Shown here piece after piece: positions 1 through 10,447 of a stretch of DNA of 64,000 bases (position 1 is its first letter; each line of letters begins with the position of its first letter). The notes under the pieces are model-generated. The model made no database searches. It was given only the letters and a program-made list of their open reading frames with translations, and had not been told where the DNA came from. Source of the DNA: Lichtheimia corymbifera B2541 (Eukaryota; Mucoromycota; Mucoromycetes; Mucorales; Lichtheimiaceae); NCBI GenBank assembly GCA_000697475.1, contig JNEU01000986.1:124001-188000 (forward strand), in the 5' to 3' direction. The position numbers and the translations under genes are program-made.

Positions 1-1
1 G

Positions 2-745
2 TCAACACTCCATCGATGGCCTATGAAGCATGTCTTTGGCACTGATCCTGACGTATTGTTTTTGCGATCCAACGATAACAAATTGACACCTGATGAGCGC
101 TTCACCACTTGCACTGTCAACATGATCATCGGTCAGCTTACGCTGATGTCAGATGATATTACAAAGTACAACGACATCGAACATCAGCTCTATGCATCCA
201 CCTTCCCCAAAGTCCGTGCATCGATCCAACAAATGATACCCATAGGCCCAGACGTATTCCGCCTTGATTACACATGCAACAATCGTCGATATATTTCGCT
301 GGTCAACTTGTCACCTGTGTTGTTCAAAACGAAGCTACCTTTGGATGAAACAGTCGCTTATTACTTTTTTGAACAAAAGAATCCATTGGTGGATCAGCAA
401 GGCCTCGATACTAAGGTGGCGTGGTACAAACCTGAGCATGGAGATGAAATCCTCTTACGACCCCATGAAACGAGATCATTCATGTATATCACCGATCGCT
501 TTGCTGGATCGACAGGGCATCTTGTGCCTGGATGGGATATCGAAACCTGGGATCAGGAACAACAAGGTCAAACAATCCACATCACATTACGTAAAAACAT
601 CAAGGCCTCAGCCTTCAACATCTGGTTTACAGTGGATGATGGTGTCGCTCCTACAGTATTTGTGGATGGCACAGAGACCAAAGTAACAGTGATGCCGCAG
701 GACAAGAGTGGGATCCATTTGGCAAAATGCTCCATTCAACAATAG
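2..745 (+). CDS. Alpha-galactosidase-like glycoside hydrolase (GH36 type), C-terminal part, 5' truncated
   Basis: The frame is open to the window edge (from base 2), so the start lies outside; the stop TAA is at 743-745. The visible 247 residues begin with a block typical of the end of the (beta/alpha)8 barrel of GH36/clan-D alpha-galactosidases: a DPDVLFLR motif, then NNKLT-like residues and a Ser-Asp-Asp segment resembling the family's SDN motif. A beta-rich C-terminal domain follows, as is usual in the family. The enzyme would hydrolyse terminal alpha-galactosides. The catalytic aspartates are upstream of the window and cannot be checked. No signal peptide can be judged. A poly(A)-type AATAAA lies 53 nt past the stop. 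Family is fairly sure; substrate is not. Confidence 0.75.
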   Translation, partial: STLHRWPMKHVFGTDPDVLFLRSNDNKLTPDERFTTCTVNMIIGQLTLMSDDITKYNDIEHQLYASTFPKVRASIQQMIPIGPDVFRLDYTCNNRRYISLVNLSPVLFKTKLPLDETVAYYFFEQKNPLVDQQGLDTKVAWYKPEHGDEILLRPHETRSFMYITDRFAGSTGHLVPGWDIETWDQEQQGQTIHITLRKNIKASAFNIWFTVDDGVAPTVFVDGTETKVTVMPQDKSGIHLAKCSIQQ

Positions 746-797
746 GAAGATGCTTAGTTATACATGTTTACTACCCTCATTTTGAAACGCTTTACGC

Positions 798-803
798 AAT
801 AAA
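798..803 (+). terminator. Poly(A) signal AATAAA of the alpha-galactosidase-like gene
   Basis: AATAAA lies 53 nt downstream of the stop codon at 743-745 in an A/T-rich trailer. This is the usual position for a eukaryotic polyadenylation signal. Confidence 0.5.
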
Positions 804-1063
804 TATTCCCCTTGTTTTAGAAACATTTCATCGTCTCATCGTTTGTGTGCACTGCTCTAGTTGCATCTTTATTTGCCAAAGGTAGTCATCAACATTCTCC
901 TCCTCCAGAGCTTAAAGTATACGCTATTGGCATTATGAGCAAAGACCTATGTAGTACATGAGCATAAAACTTTTAGAGAGGCTCGATTTATGAACATCGA
1001 ATACGCCTAGTTTGACTTTTGTTGCTTTTCCTTCACACGACGTTTCTTCTGCTAGTCGTCTCC

Positions 1064-3091
1064 ATGGAATCGACAAATAAACCACCGTTGCCATACCGAC
1101 AGCTAATCCCAATTTTCATCGCCCGGTTAACTGTGTGTATATATGACAACAATGCTGTTGGAGCAAGGTATACCCGAGCATCCTTATAATAACAAGCGTT
1201 ACGATATGTAGGGTCCGCTTGGCTTGGCTGTGATATATCCATTTCTCGTTCCAGTAAGTGCACTTTTGTTTGAAGAGATGTGAATGGATCAAGTAACAAA
1301 GGATATATCTGTAGATGGTAAAGCAGTTGAGCGGGCTCAGTGATCAAGAACATGTGGGTTATTACACAGGTCTAATGTCGGCCGCTGTCGGTATTGGCTT
1401 ACTTGTTGGAGGTGAGTATAAATTAGGGGCTCCCTCCAAGAGTAATCCATGTGAGAAAGTAACATTGTATCATGATGCTTAAGCAATACCATGGGGTGCT
1501 CTTTCCGATAATATCGGACGACGCAAGGTGCTGCTGATGTCATTCATGGGACCTATCGTTGGATGTCTTCTTCTTGGTTTATCCCGTTCTATATGGTGGG
1601 CTATTATTGCACGAGGCCTATTTGGATTTCTTGTATGTGTGATATAGTAAAAGATCCAAGGATGGCTATGGCTGATGTTTCTAAAATAGGATAACAGCCT
1701 TGGTGTGATCATCAGTATGCTAGCCGAGATCACCAAAAACAATACAGAAGACCAACGTGCGATGGTGATGTCTCTTACGTCAATCGGATATGGTGTGGGC
1801 ATCTGCGTGGGTCCACTGGTTGGATGTAAGTATGGATGAAAAAATGGGTCGAGCATGGTTTTAATGGCCTCGTATGTACATAGCATTATTGATGGATCCT
1901 GTCAACCAATATCCCAGGCTATTTCATCATGATGGTCAAATCAAAGTGTTCCTGATTACATATCCTTTCTTTCTTCCTTGCTTTTCGATCGTGCTTTACT
2001 CACTGTTTGCTGGTTCCGTCACGTTTTTCTTTGTTGAAGAGACAATGGATACAAAGCAACACCAACATAATGAAGAACCAACCACATTCATCCAAGAGAC
2101 CTGTGTCAAACGTTACAGCACATTTGACTCCCCACAACAGCAACAACCTCGTCAAAACATGATCCGCTCTATTCTGCAACGCATGCGTTTAGCCTTGACT
2201 CCACCTGTGGCTCATGCAATTTCAATGAGCTTTTTGGCTGTGGGTGCCTATTTGGCATTTGAAGGTAGGTTTTAACTTTAAAAAGCTTAATCCACAAACT
2301 TATTTGATATATAGTATTATTTATTGTTTATGCTACATGCGAGATACCTTTGGGTGGTCTCGGATTTGATCCGGCTGAAATTGCCGTTGCCATGTCTTAC
2401 GTTGGGATGACCAAAAGCTTCTCGCTCGCAATCGTTGTCCCATATTTGGTCAGGTGGTTTGGTTCTGTGAGACTTGTTTGGATTTTATTTATCATTTTGC
2501 CTTTGTGCTACACATTACTTGGCGCGGTGCATTACTTTTATGTTATGGATACACCCATGGTCAACTACGCTGTGTGGATCAGCCTCATTGGATTGCTGAC
2601 GCCTATTGCTTTGCTTTCAAGCTCAACAATGACGGTCTCCATTGTCCTTGTCAATAATGCAGCAAGGAAAAATAGCCTTAGTTTGCTGGGCATCACCAAT
2701 GGTTTGGAGCAATGTAAGTGTGTATGTGGAAGGATGCATCCAGCTACAGACTTGACTGATGGCTGTGTACATACTGTAGTTGCTGTGCAATGCGGAAGAG
2801 TGGTAGGCTCGACTGGACCTACCTTATTTTGGGGAATGTAAGTAATGATTTATGCATGCACTTGCTTTATGTAAATTGACACCATCCACCCACAGGTTTC
2901 AAAATGCAAGTTGGATTCCATCCTCTTCTCGAAGCACCTTTCCCTGGGGCGTCCTTGCTATTTTTAATATAGCAATCGCTATCTGGGGTTTCCGAATGAA
3001 TCCCAAAGATTATGATGATAGTAATGAAACTACAGATACCCAACATCATATCACTGTCAATGGTCGTCAGAGGGATAACAATAATGCTTAA
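1064..3091 (+). CDS. MFS transporter, ZIF/YCR023C-like drug/H+ antiporter type (9 exons, 508 aa)
   Basis: Exons: 1064-1132, 1212-1253, 1315-1411, 1484-1632, 1690-1825, 1884-2264, 2315-2713, 2780-2837, 2896-3091. Phases close to 508 residues with TAA at 3089-3091. The N-terminus has the LPYRQLIPIFIARL block and the GYYTGLMSA segment typical of fungal 'zinc-induced facilitator'/YCR023C-like MFS proteins. The MFS signature WGALSDNIGRRKVL follows in the loop between helices 2 and 3. A GPLVGSLLMDP...YP stretch after helix 5 and an IVLVNNAA block in the C-terminal half also fit. About 12 hydrophobic segments are visible. It is likely a plasma- or vacuolar-membrane exporter; the substrate cannot be inferred. 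The last about 30 residues are hydrophilic. It lies tail-to-tail with COQ5 (84 nt apart). Confidence 0.88.
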
Positions 3092-3174
3092 GATATTCAA
3101 TATATTTGCATGTATTCTAAAAAAGGATGCAGGAAAGGGGGAAAATAGTGTGTAATGTGCTGGGGATGTTGATA

Positions 3175-4315
<1,141 letters not shown>

Positions 4316-4531
4316 AAACAGATAAAGGAGTTATGTTTTCTCAGTCGCGTTTCCCTCCACCAGGTGTTATTGACAACAGCTGAGTCCACAAATCTGAGCT
4401 GCATCACACATTGCAGAGTACTCCCTCAACCAAAACAATCACACCCTAGACATACATAAGTCAGCGTTACTTTTACATGTAATAAAATATTATATTGTAT
4501 TGTATTGAGGGATGAAAGTCTAGTATTCTAT

Positions 4532-5691
4532 TTATGCGCTATTGTAAAAGGGATAATCGGTGTAGCCAACAGCTCCAGGGGAATAAAAGGTGTCACGGTT
4601 GTACTTGGTCAAGGGCCATCCATTTCTCAATCTCTCAACAATATCAGGGTTGGCAATAAATGCTCTTCCAATAGCTACCAAGTTACCAGTTTCTTCGGCA
4701 ACTTTTTCAGCGAGAGCAGGATTGGTAGTGTAGCCACCAGCAGAGATAAAAGTGCCCTTCCAAATCTTGCGGAAAGGATCAAGCGTGTTGGCGGTATCAT
4801 TCTTGGTCTTGCGAGAGAAATCATCACGGGGTTCAATCATATGGATGTAAGCCATGTCAGAGTGCTTCTCTTGAAGTTGACTGACAAGGTATCCCCAAGT
4901 ATCATAAGGAGTTTCATCAACCATATCCTAATATTCAGTGAGTGAGTTTTAAATGCCAACAACTGGACATGTGTTGCCTTACATACCTGAAATTCGGACC
5001 AAGGAGAGAAACGAATGCCTACACGCTCAGCACCAATGGCATTGGTGACAGCATCAACCACTTCCAAAGTGAAACGAGTGCGGTTTTCGATAGGGCCACC
5101 ATATTCATCCGTACGCTTGTTGCTCGAAGTATTGATAAATTGATCCAAAAGGTACCCGTTGGCACTGTGGATCTCAACACCATCAAAACCGGCTTCAATA
5201 GCATTCTTGGCAGCTTGAGCATAGTCGCCGACAATACCCTTGATTTCTTCAACGGTCAATGCATGAGGAACCTCCCATTCCTTGCCGGTGAAAAGACTTG
5301 TTCCACTGATAGGGATGGCAGAAGCTGAATCAGGTGTATGGCCATTCATGAAGGTCGACGACGTTGCACGACCTACATGCCACAGCTGCAAGTAGATAAC
5401 TCCTTGCTTGGCATGCACAGCATCGGTAATAGACTTCCATGCATTGATTTGCTCTTGAGTGTAGATACCAGGAGCGTGTGGGTAAAGGCCACTGGTGGGC
5501 GAGATAAAAGTAGCTTCAGTGATCAATAAACCACCAGGGGTAGCACGTTGGGTATAGTATTCCTTGTTCAATTCGGTAGGAACGTGGTTATCGTCGCTGC
5601 GAAAACGAGTCAAAGGTGCCAAAACCACACGATGTTGAAGCTTGGAAGCACCAAGTTGGATAGGGCTGAAAAGAGCAGAGGATGAGACCAT
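4532..5691 (-). CDS. Old Yellow Enzyme-type NADH:flavin oxidoreductase (366 aa)
   Basis: Two exons: 5691-4987 and 4927-4532, phase 0, 366 aa. The start is set at 5691 (MVSSSALFSPIQLG). The frame stays open further upstream but there is no better Met, and conserved sequence begins here. OYE landmarks: LAPLTRFR for FMN binding, the substrate-pocket H-x2-N pair (GVEIHSANGYLLDQF), RTDEYGGPIENRTRF, and the phosphate-binding block near the C-terminus (SAGGY...VAIGRAFIANPD). It is an FMN-dependent alkene (enone) reductase of the type used in fungal detoxification and secondary metabolism; the physiological substrate is unknown. No transmembrane segment or signal peptide is visible. Confidence 0.93.
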
Positions 5692-6870
5692 AACGATGAT
5701 AGTTTTAATTAAAGAATAATACTTTTGACAGGAAAAGAATGGGCTGGCCTTTTTATATTCTTCCTCGGTGTTTGTTGTCAATTATATTATGTCAGTCAAT
5801 CTGCTTTTGAATGTTTCGGATCCCGCCGATCCCTTTGATTTGTAATCTGCTCCTTGCTACGCTGAATTTGTAAGCGGCGCGATTCAGGAGTTTCCAACAT
5901 GCCTCTTTTAGTGCCTTCCAGAAATTACCACTGACATCAGCAGGATCGCATTGTTCGCATCCTGAATGTCTATTATGGATGTGTCAGCCAATTTCCATTG
6001 CTAATTTGATCGGCAGCAGGGGTAAATCCCATCATCATCTTCCAATAAAAGACAATGCAGCCGATCACGATATCAACATGATACGTGTCCCTTCCCTATT
6101 TTGTCAATCAGCGAGCCGCTTCGATGCAAAATGAGCTAGTCTGCTTATTGACACAAGAGGTAGATAACGAATAAAGCATATCACATCACACAAGGAGGAT
6201 AATAGATCGCTTCTTTAATGATCCCATCAAGCTTGATTAATAAGCTGCAGTGCCGGTACTATTCGTAACAGAGCTTCTCATAATGACTATGTACATGGAT
6301 ACCTGTTGCATTGGTGAAATCCAACATTTGGATGACACCATTTAGTCAATGAGACAAGTATTATGCTGCACGACTGCGTTTCACAAATCATTTGACGTGC
6401 TAGGCTGGTTGCACAATGTGGATGGCGATACCAACTCCTTGGTGTATGTACTTTCAGGCACTTTCCACATTTTCTTGGTATTCTTTCACAGCCAATGGGC
6501 AAGGCTCATTTGACCATACACTTAGATGGCACCTTCGGTATAATAAAAGGACGCTTTACGAATGATCCAAAAGTGATCCAGGGATTATATGGTTTGGAGC
6601 CGTTTACGAAGCGAAATGTAATGCTAGTCACTGTCACCATCCAATCATCTTGCATAGCGAAAAGATAATGCTCTTGTGCTGTATGGAGATCCGCGCATAC
6701 ATATCATTTTCAAGTAATATACCTCACGTGACATTTTAACCTTGCATCTACCAACGGCAAAGCATGAATAATGCGAATCACACAATGGTGTGGGTAGAAG
6801 AGGCCACTTGCGAGGGAAGAAGCCAGCTGTTAGTCCTTTACATGAGTGTAACGTCTTGACTACTAAGATA
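5692..6870. other. Gene-poor stretch upstream of the OYE gene
   Basis: The first few hundred bases hold the OYE promoter and 5' leader. Beyond that I find only short unconserved open frames on both strands (for example 6287-6502 minus and 6645-6887 minus) with no recognisable protein, no spliceable exon series and no RNA gene. The block leads into the repeat copy at 6871. Confidence 0.5.
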
Positions 6871-7120
6871 GTTACACAGCTCTGCACTCAAAGTTAATGG
6901 ATTCGCCGGGCATTGCACAACAGCGGGATCATGGAATTTGGTCTTTGCAGCATTTTGTATACCTAAACCTCCCATCCAGATAGCTGAAATCCGCCCGACA
7001 CCCAACAAAACAAGCATGGCTACATTGTTTGCAGGCTGATGGTTCATTTTATTTTACTCAATGCACTTGCCGTTTATGAAGGTGCTGGATATGGCAGCTC
7101 TACAGAGACTAGGGATCACG
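6871..7120 (+). repeat. Diverged repeat, copy A (left of the HNH relic)
   Basis: The roughly 250 bp from GTTACACAGC at 6871 match 8850-9110 with scattered substitutions and small indels. Shared blocks include the GCACTCAAAGTT, CACAACAG.GGGATCATGG, AACCTCCCATCCAGATAG and TGCCGTTTATGAAGGTG stretches. The match weakens around the GGGATCACGAG at 7112-7122. On the minus strand it contains a 69-codon open frame (7047-6838) whose residues are partly conserved in copy B, so the repeat may derive from a coding sequence. The insertion mechanism is not clear. Confidence 0.65.
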
Positions 7121-7574
7121 AGCGACGTACTTATGCCGCCTACAAAAACCATCGTTCGGAGGGCTGATGGATTTATTAAATATGACTTTCCATCATTTCG
7201 ATACAGTACTCCAAGGATGCTTGACCACTTTATCAGTTTGATCCATCATGACAACAATTCCCACGCCCACTCACTTATAAACAGGGCTGTTATCGCCAAC
7301 ACTATCATACACCCTTTCTTTCTACTCGTATTCATATCATCAACAATGGTCTTTGGTATGTCTCAAGGATAGTCTTTATGCGATCCCCAAAATGAGGGTA
7401 CTCATGCATTCATCTATGTAGCTCACTTCATTGTTCATTGGTGCCTACGTAATGACACTTGGCTGTATTGATTGATGGATTCCTTGTGGTAGGTATAGCT
7501 ATCATTTATAGGTAAAAGGCAACCTCAGTCTGATGGGAAATTGGGGACTCCTTTAATTTGTAGGTGACATGAGT

Positions 7575-7694
7575 ACACGCGATCACGAGGTCAATGCATA
7601 CTCAAAAATCAGATAATTTCGAAACAGCGGAGACGGGTCTGAAATATCGATGCCTCTGTACTTCTTTCAACGCAGCACAGACAACTCGAATGCG
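7575..7694 (+). repeat. Repeat fragment C, matching the 3' end of copy B
   Basis: ATCACGAGGT.AATGCATA.TCAAAAAT at 7581 and GACAACTCGAATG at 7680 both recur, closer together, at 9108-9168 in copy B. With copy A (6871-7120) this looks like the two ends of one repeat split by about 450 bp. The result is that A+C lie left of the HNH relic and B lies right of it. Confidence 0.5.
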
Positions 7695-7871
7695 AAAGAG
7701 ACGCCCTTCAAACGCGATCTCGAGGGGAATTGGACTCGCCCACTGAGCGACGATCGCCATTAGCGGCGACCAACAATCCCAATGAACTAAAGGAAAGGAG
7801 AACTGAAAACCAACGTCAATCCAACAGTTGCCAATGAGGAGCACCAAGCCAAATAACACAACCACCTTAGC

Positions 7872-8779
7872 GTGCGTACAATATGGACTTGTTTCCAAAA
7901 TGACAAACCACAGCAAAGTTTCCCTGGTTACCATGCTACATGGTTATTTCGACTCCTTATACACCGAATCGTATGGTGCACATTCAGCGACATTCCCTTG
8001 GAAGGTGATCAAGCGATCGACCACTCGGATAACTGCCATATCAACAGCGCATTACACAACCTACAACCAGCGAGCAATCAACGATCCAGTACAGGTGGCT
8101 AGTAGCGAGTTGGAGATCATACAGAGTCTACGTCGACGACAGAGTACATTGTTATGTCCATCAACTACAGATATTATCTGGAAACAAGCCGGCGTGATTC
8201 CAAACTCCTAGCAAGAAAAAGTACGGAGCATTCGATCAGCTCCTTGTATCAAACGAAGGGCATCTCAAGTACAAGAATGGGGGGAATCTGGTTGCATTAC
8301 GTCTACATCAAGGATATCACGCCTGCCACGTGCATTTATCACGATCACAGCGAGCCAAATGTGGTGAAAAGGCTGCGTTTCTCCGGGTCCACCAGGTGGT
8401 GGCACACACATTCCTCCCTGGATACGACGCAAACGATACCAACGTGGTTGACCATCGAGATGCCAACCGTCAGAATAATTCTGTGGCGAATTTACGCTTC
8501 GTGAATACACGCTTCAATACTATTTATGCTGGTGGTGTCAAAACAAAGGTGGAAATCGGAGAACATGAGAACGACGATTATTACAAGGAAGAAGCTTTCG
8601 ATAGCCTATCGCTGATTCAGGAGAAATATGCATATGATGGCCTGAAAAAACTTGAGCGCAAACATTTCGACAAAACAGGAAGATTCCAGAGATTTGCCAC
8701 TACTAAGAAGGAAGGAAAAAGAGTTCATCACACCATTACTAGAAGCATGGGCGAGGAAACAACCATCACACATAAATGA
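7872..8779 (+). pseudogene. Decayed HNH homing-type endonuclease with two HNH_3-like motifs
   Basis: Two separate HNH blocks are readable on the plus strand. The first (frame 3, about 7872-8102) has a VHR-like IHRIVWCTF, then IDHSDN and an Asn-rich LHNLQ end. It stops at TAG 8100. The second (frame 2, open from about 8198 to TGA 8777-8779) starts with a YGAFDQLLVSNEGHLKYK block, like the NUMOD-type 'SneG' module. It continues with the HNH_3 core RVHQVVAHTFLPG, VVDHRDANRQNNSVANLRFV, and a charged C-terminus. The segment between (8080-8198) needs frame changes and no convincing intron joins the parts. I therefore call it a relic rather than an intact gene. HNH_3/NUMOD proteins are typical of homing endonucleases in phages, bacteria and organelles. 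No self-splicing intron is visible around this one. Confidence 0.6.
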
Positions 8780-8849
8780 AATTATGAAAAACACCCACTA
8801 CCCCATTGAAATACACGTATATGCTATACTATTTGATTCTTGCATTGAT

Positions 8850-9169
8850 GTTACACAGCACTGCACTCAAAGTTGATGGATTGGCCGTGCATTGCACAAC
8901 AGTGGGATCATGGAATTTAGCCTTTGTAGCATTTTGCATACTCAAACCTCCCATCCAGATAGTTGGAATACGCCGACACCCAACAAGCATGGTTACATTG
9001 TTTGCAGGATGATAAAAAAAGTTTATTCATTGCACGTGCCGTTTATGAAGGTGTGCTAAATACATGGCGTGAGAGCTATACAACGATAACGGCGTCTCTA
9101 TGGCTAGGGGTCACGAGGTCTATGCATATCCAAAAATTAGAACCGAGTGAGAGAGACAACTCGAATGAT
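8850..9169 (+). repeat. Diverged repeat, copy B (right of the HNH relic)
   Basis: It matches copy A at 6871-7120 and, at its far end, fragment C at 7575-7694 (see those entries). It starts 70 bp after the stop codon of the HNH relic. The reverse strand again encodes an IWMGGL...KFHDP.VVQC.ANP.TLSA.LCN-like peptide, as in copy A, but with a different downstream frame. Confidence 0.65.
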
Positions 9170-9559
9170 TGATGTGTTACCATGACCACGAAAATCACCC
9201 TGGGAAGTGAAACGGGCCGACTACCATAATCAGAAGGAGTCTAAGAAAATGCATATAGGCTGACTTTTTTCGTCGCTGCTGCAAATAGCATGAATGCACT
9301 TGGCATGCTGAATGATTCATGCCAAGATTATGTAAACAGGCTGCAGCAAGTGGTGTCAAGGGCAAATAATTTGGGTGTGGTCGGCGGTGGTGATGATGGT
9401 GATGATGATGGGCGATGGGTGAATCAATGGGGTAAACAAGTTGGTTCCATACAATACCAAAATGGTAACCAAAGCCTGCATAAAAATGCCTTTTGCTCGC
9501 ACCACACCACCCCGCATTTTTTCTTTCTCTTTCTTTCACCACATCCTTAAATAAACATT

Positions 9560-9973
9560 ATGCCCAGACCTGTTCACGGCTCAGCTTTATATTGGTAATT
9601 ATAATGTTCCTCTTTCAAGTCTTTGCCATGAACGAGACAATTAAATCTCCATATTCCAACAATGTAACAACAGGTCAGTGCCTTTGACACTTGCAGCAGC
9701 AACAGCCTTTTATTCGCTCAGAAGCAGAGCAGCTTCTGTACAGCCACTACGATTTGTACCATCGGGTGAGCCATCGAGCGACCATCAAAACTTGGAACGT
9801 ATTCGGGAAGATTGGAAGCAGCGTAACCAAGGCATTGGATTGCGTGATGTGAGGTGAGTTGATATATCATTAGCAAAGCAGTCGCAATCACCATCACATA
9901 CTCCTTGAAAATGAATAGCCTTGACTAATATGGGACTCTCACGTTGTGTAGCCGAAGCGGCGGTGGAGTCTAA
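9560..9973 (+). CDS. Small single-pass membrane protein, probably mitochondrial (78 aa)
   Basis: Three exons: 9560-9594, 9674-9853, 9952-9973, which join in phase. The protein starts MPRPVHGSALYW, has one short hydrophobic helix (roughly residues 12-28, LTLAAATAFYSL), and then a basic stretch. A hydrophilic segment follows with LERIREDWKQRNQGIGLRDV, ending in SRSGGGV. The compact layout (short N-terminus, one helix, hydrophilic tail, a small third exon carrying only the last residues) suggests a real conserved short protein. I do not recognise a named family. A mitochondrial inner-membrane location is inferred from size and composition only. Confidence 0.65.
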
Positions 9974-10178
9974 TCCCCACCTGTTCTCATTTTATGCTTG
10001 TGGGAAAAGTACAGAGTAGGACCGGACCACAAGTTTCTTTTTACATTTCTTCCCCATCTCTCCTTGTGCTCCCCAACAACTACCGCAAAATCTGCATATC
10101 CTTTCGACAAAACACACACACACAACACGCCATATAACAACACAAAAATTCCACTGCCCACCACGTATATATATATCT

Positions 10179-10447
10179 ATGACACCCCCCAGCGTAAAAG
10201 GCGCACCACAACTCAAAAGAGGAGATCCAAAATGTCTTCATCACCACAGGTTGATTGTTTAAAAGTGACATTCATTATCGTAAATAAAAAAACTTGACTC
10301 CTTACACCTAGTGAATTCCTTTTTCTTCATGATTTCTGTAAAAATGGGCTGCATGAGTACCTCGGAACGGGAAATGCCGGAACCATTTGGTCACCACGAG
10401 TGCATCTCACAGGTTTACGATCCGAGACCTACAACAAACAAATATAA
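10179..10447 (+). CDS. Possible small gene of unknown function (68 aa), doubtful
   Basis: Two exons (10179-10249, 10312-10447) joined by a clean GT...AG intron give a 68-residue frame starting MTPPSVKGAPQLK and ending YNKQI. The second exon has protein-like composition (EFLFLHDFCKNGLHEYLGTGN, then SPRVHLTG), but I recognise no domain. Its last 41 nt overlap, antisense, the last exon of the SANT gene (10428-10407). An alternative Met at 10231 (MSSSPQ) runs into a stop after the splice. It could be a 3' extension of the transcript from 9560. Treat it as tentative. Confidence 0.3.

Noticed and set aside
9195..9542. Minus-strand frame with a run of eight His
   Set aside because: The His run is the antisense reading of a simple GATGGTGAT-type repeat. 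The rest shows no domain and overlaps the upstream region of the gene at 9560.
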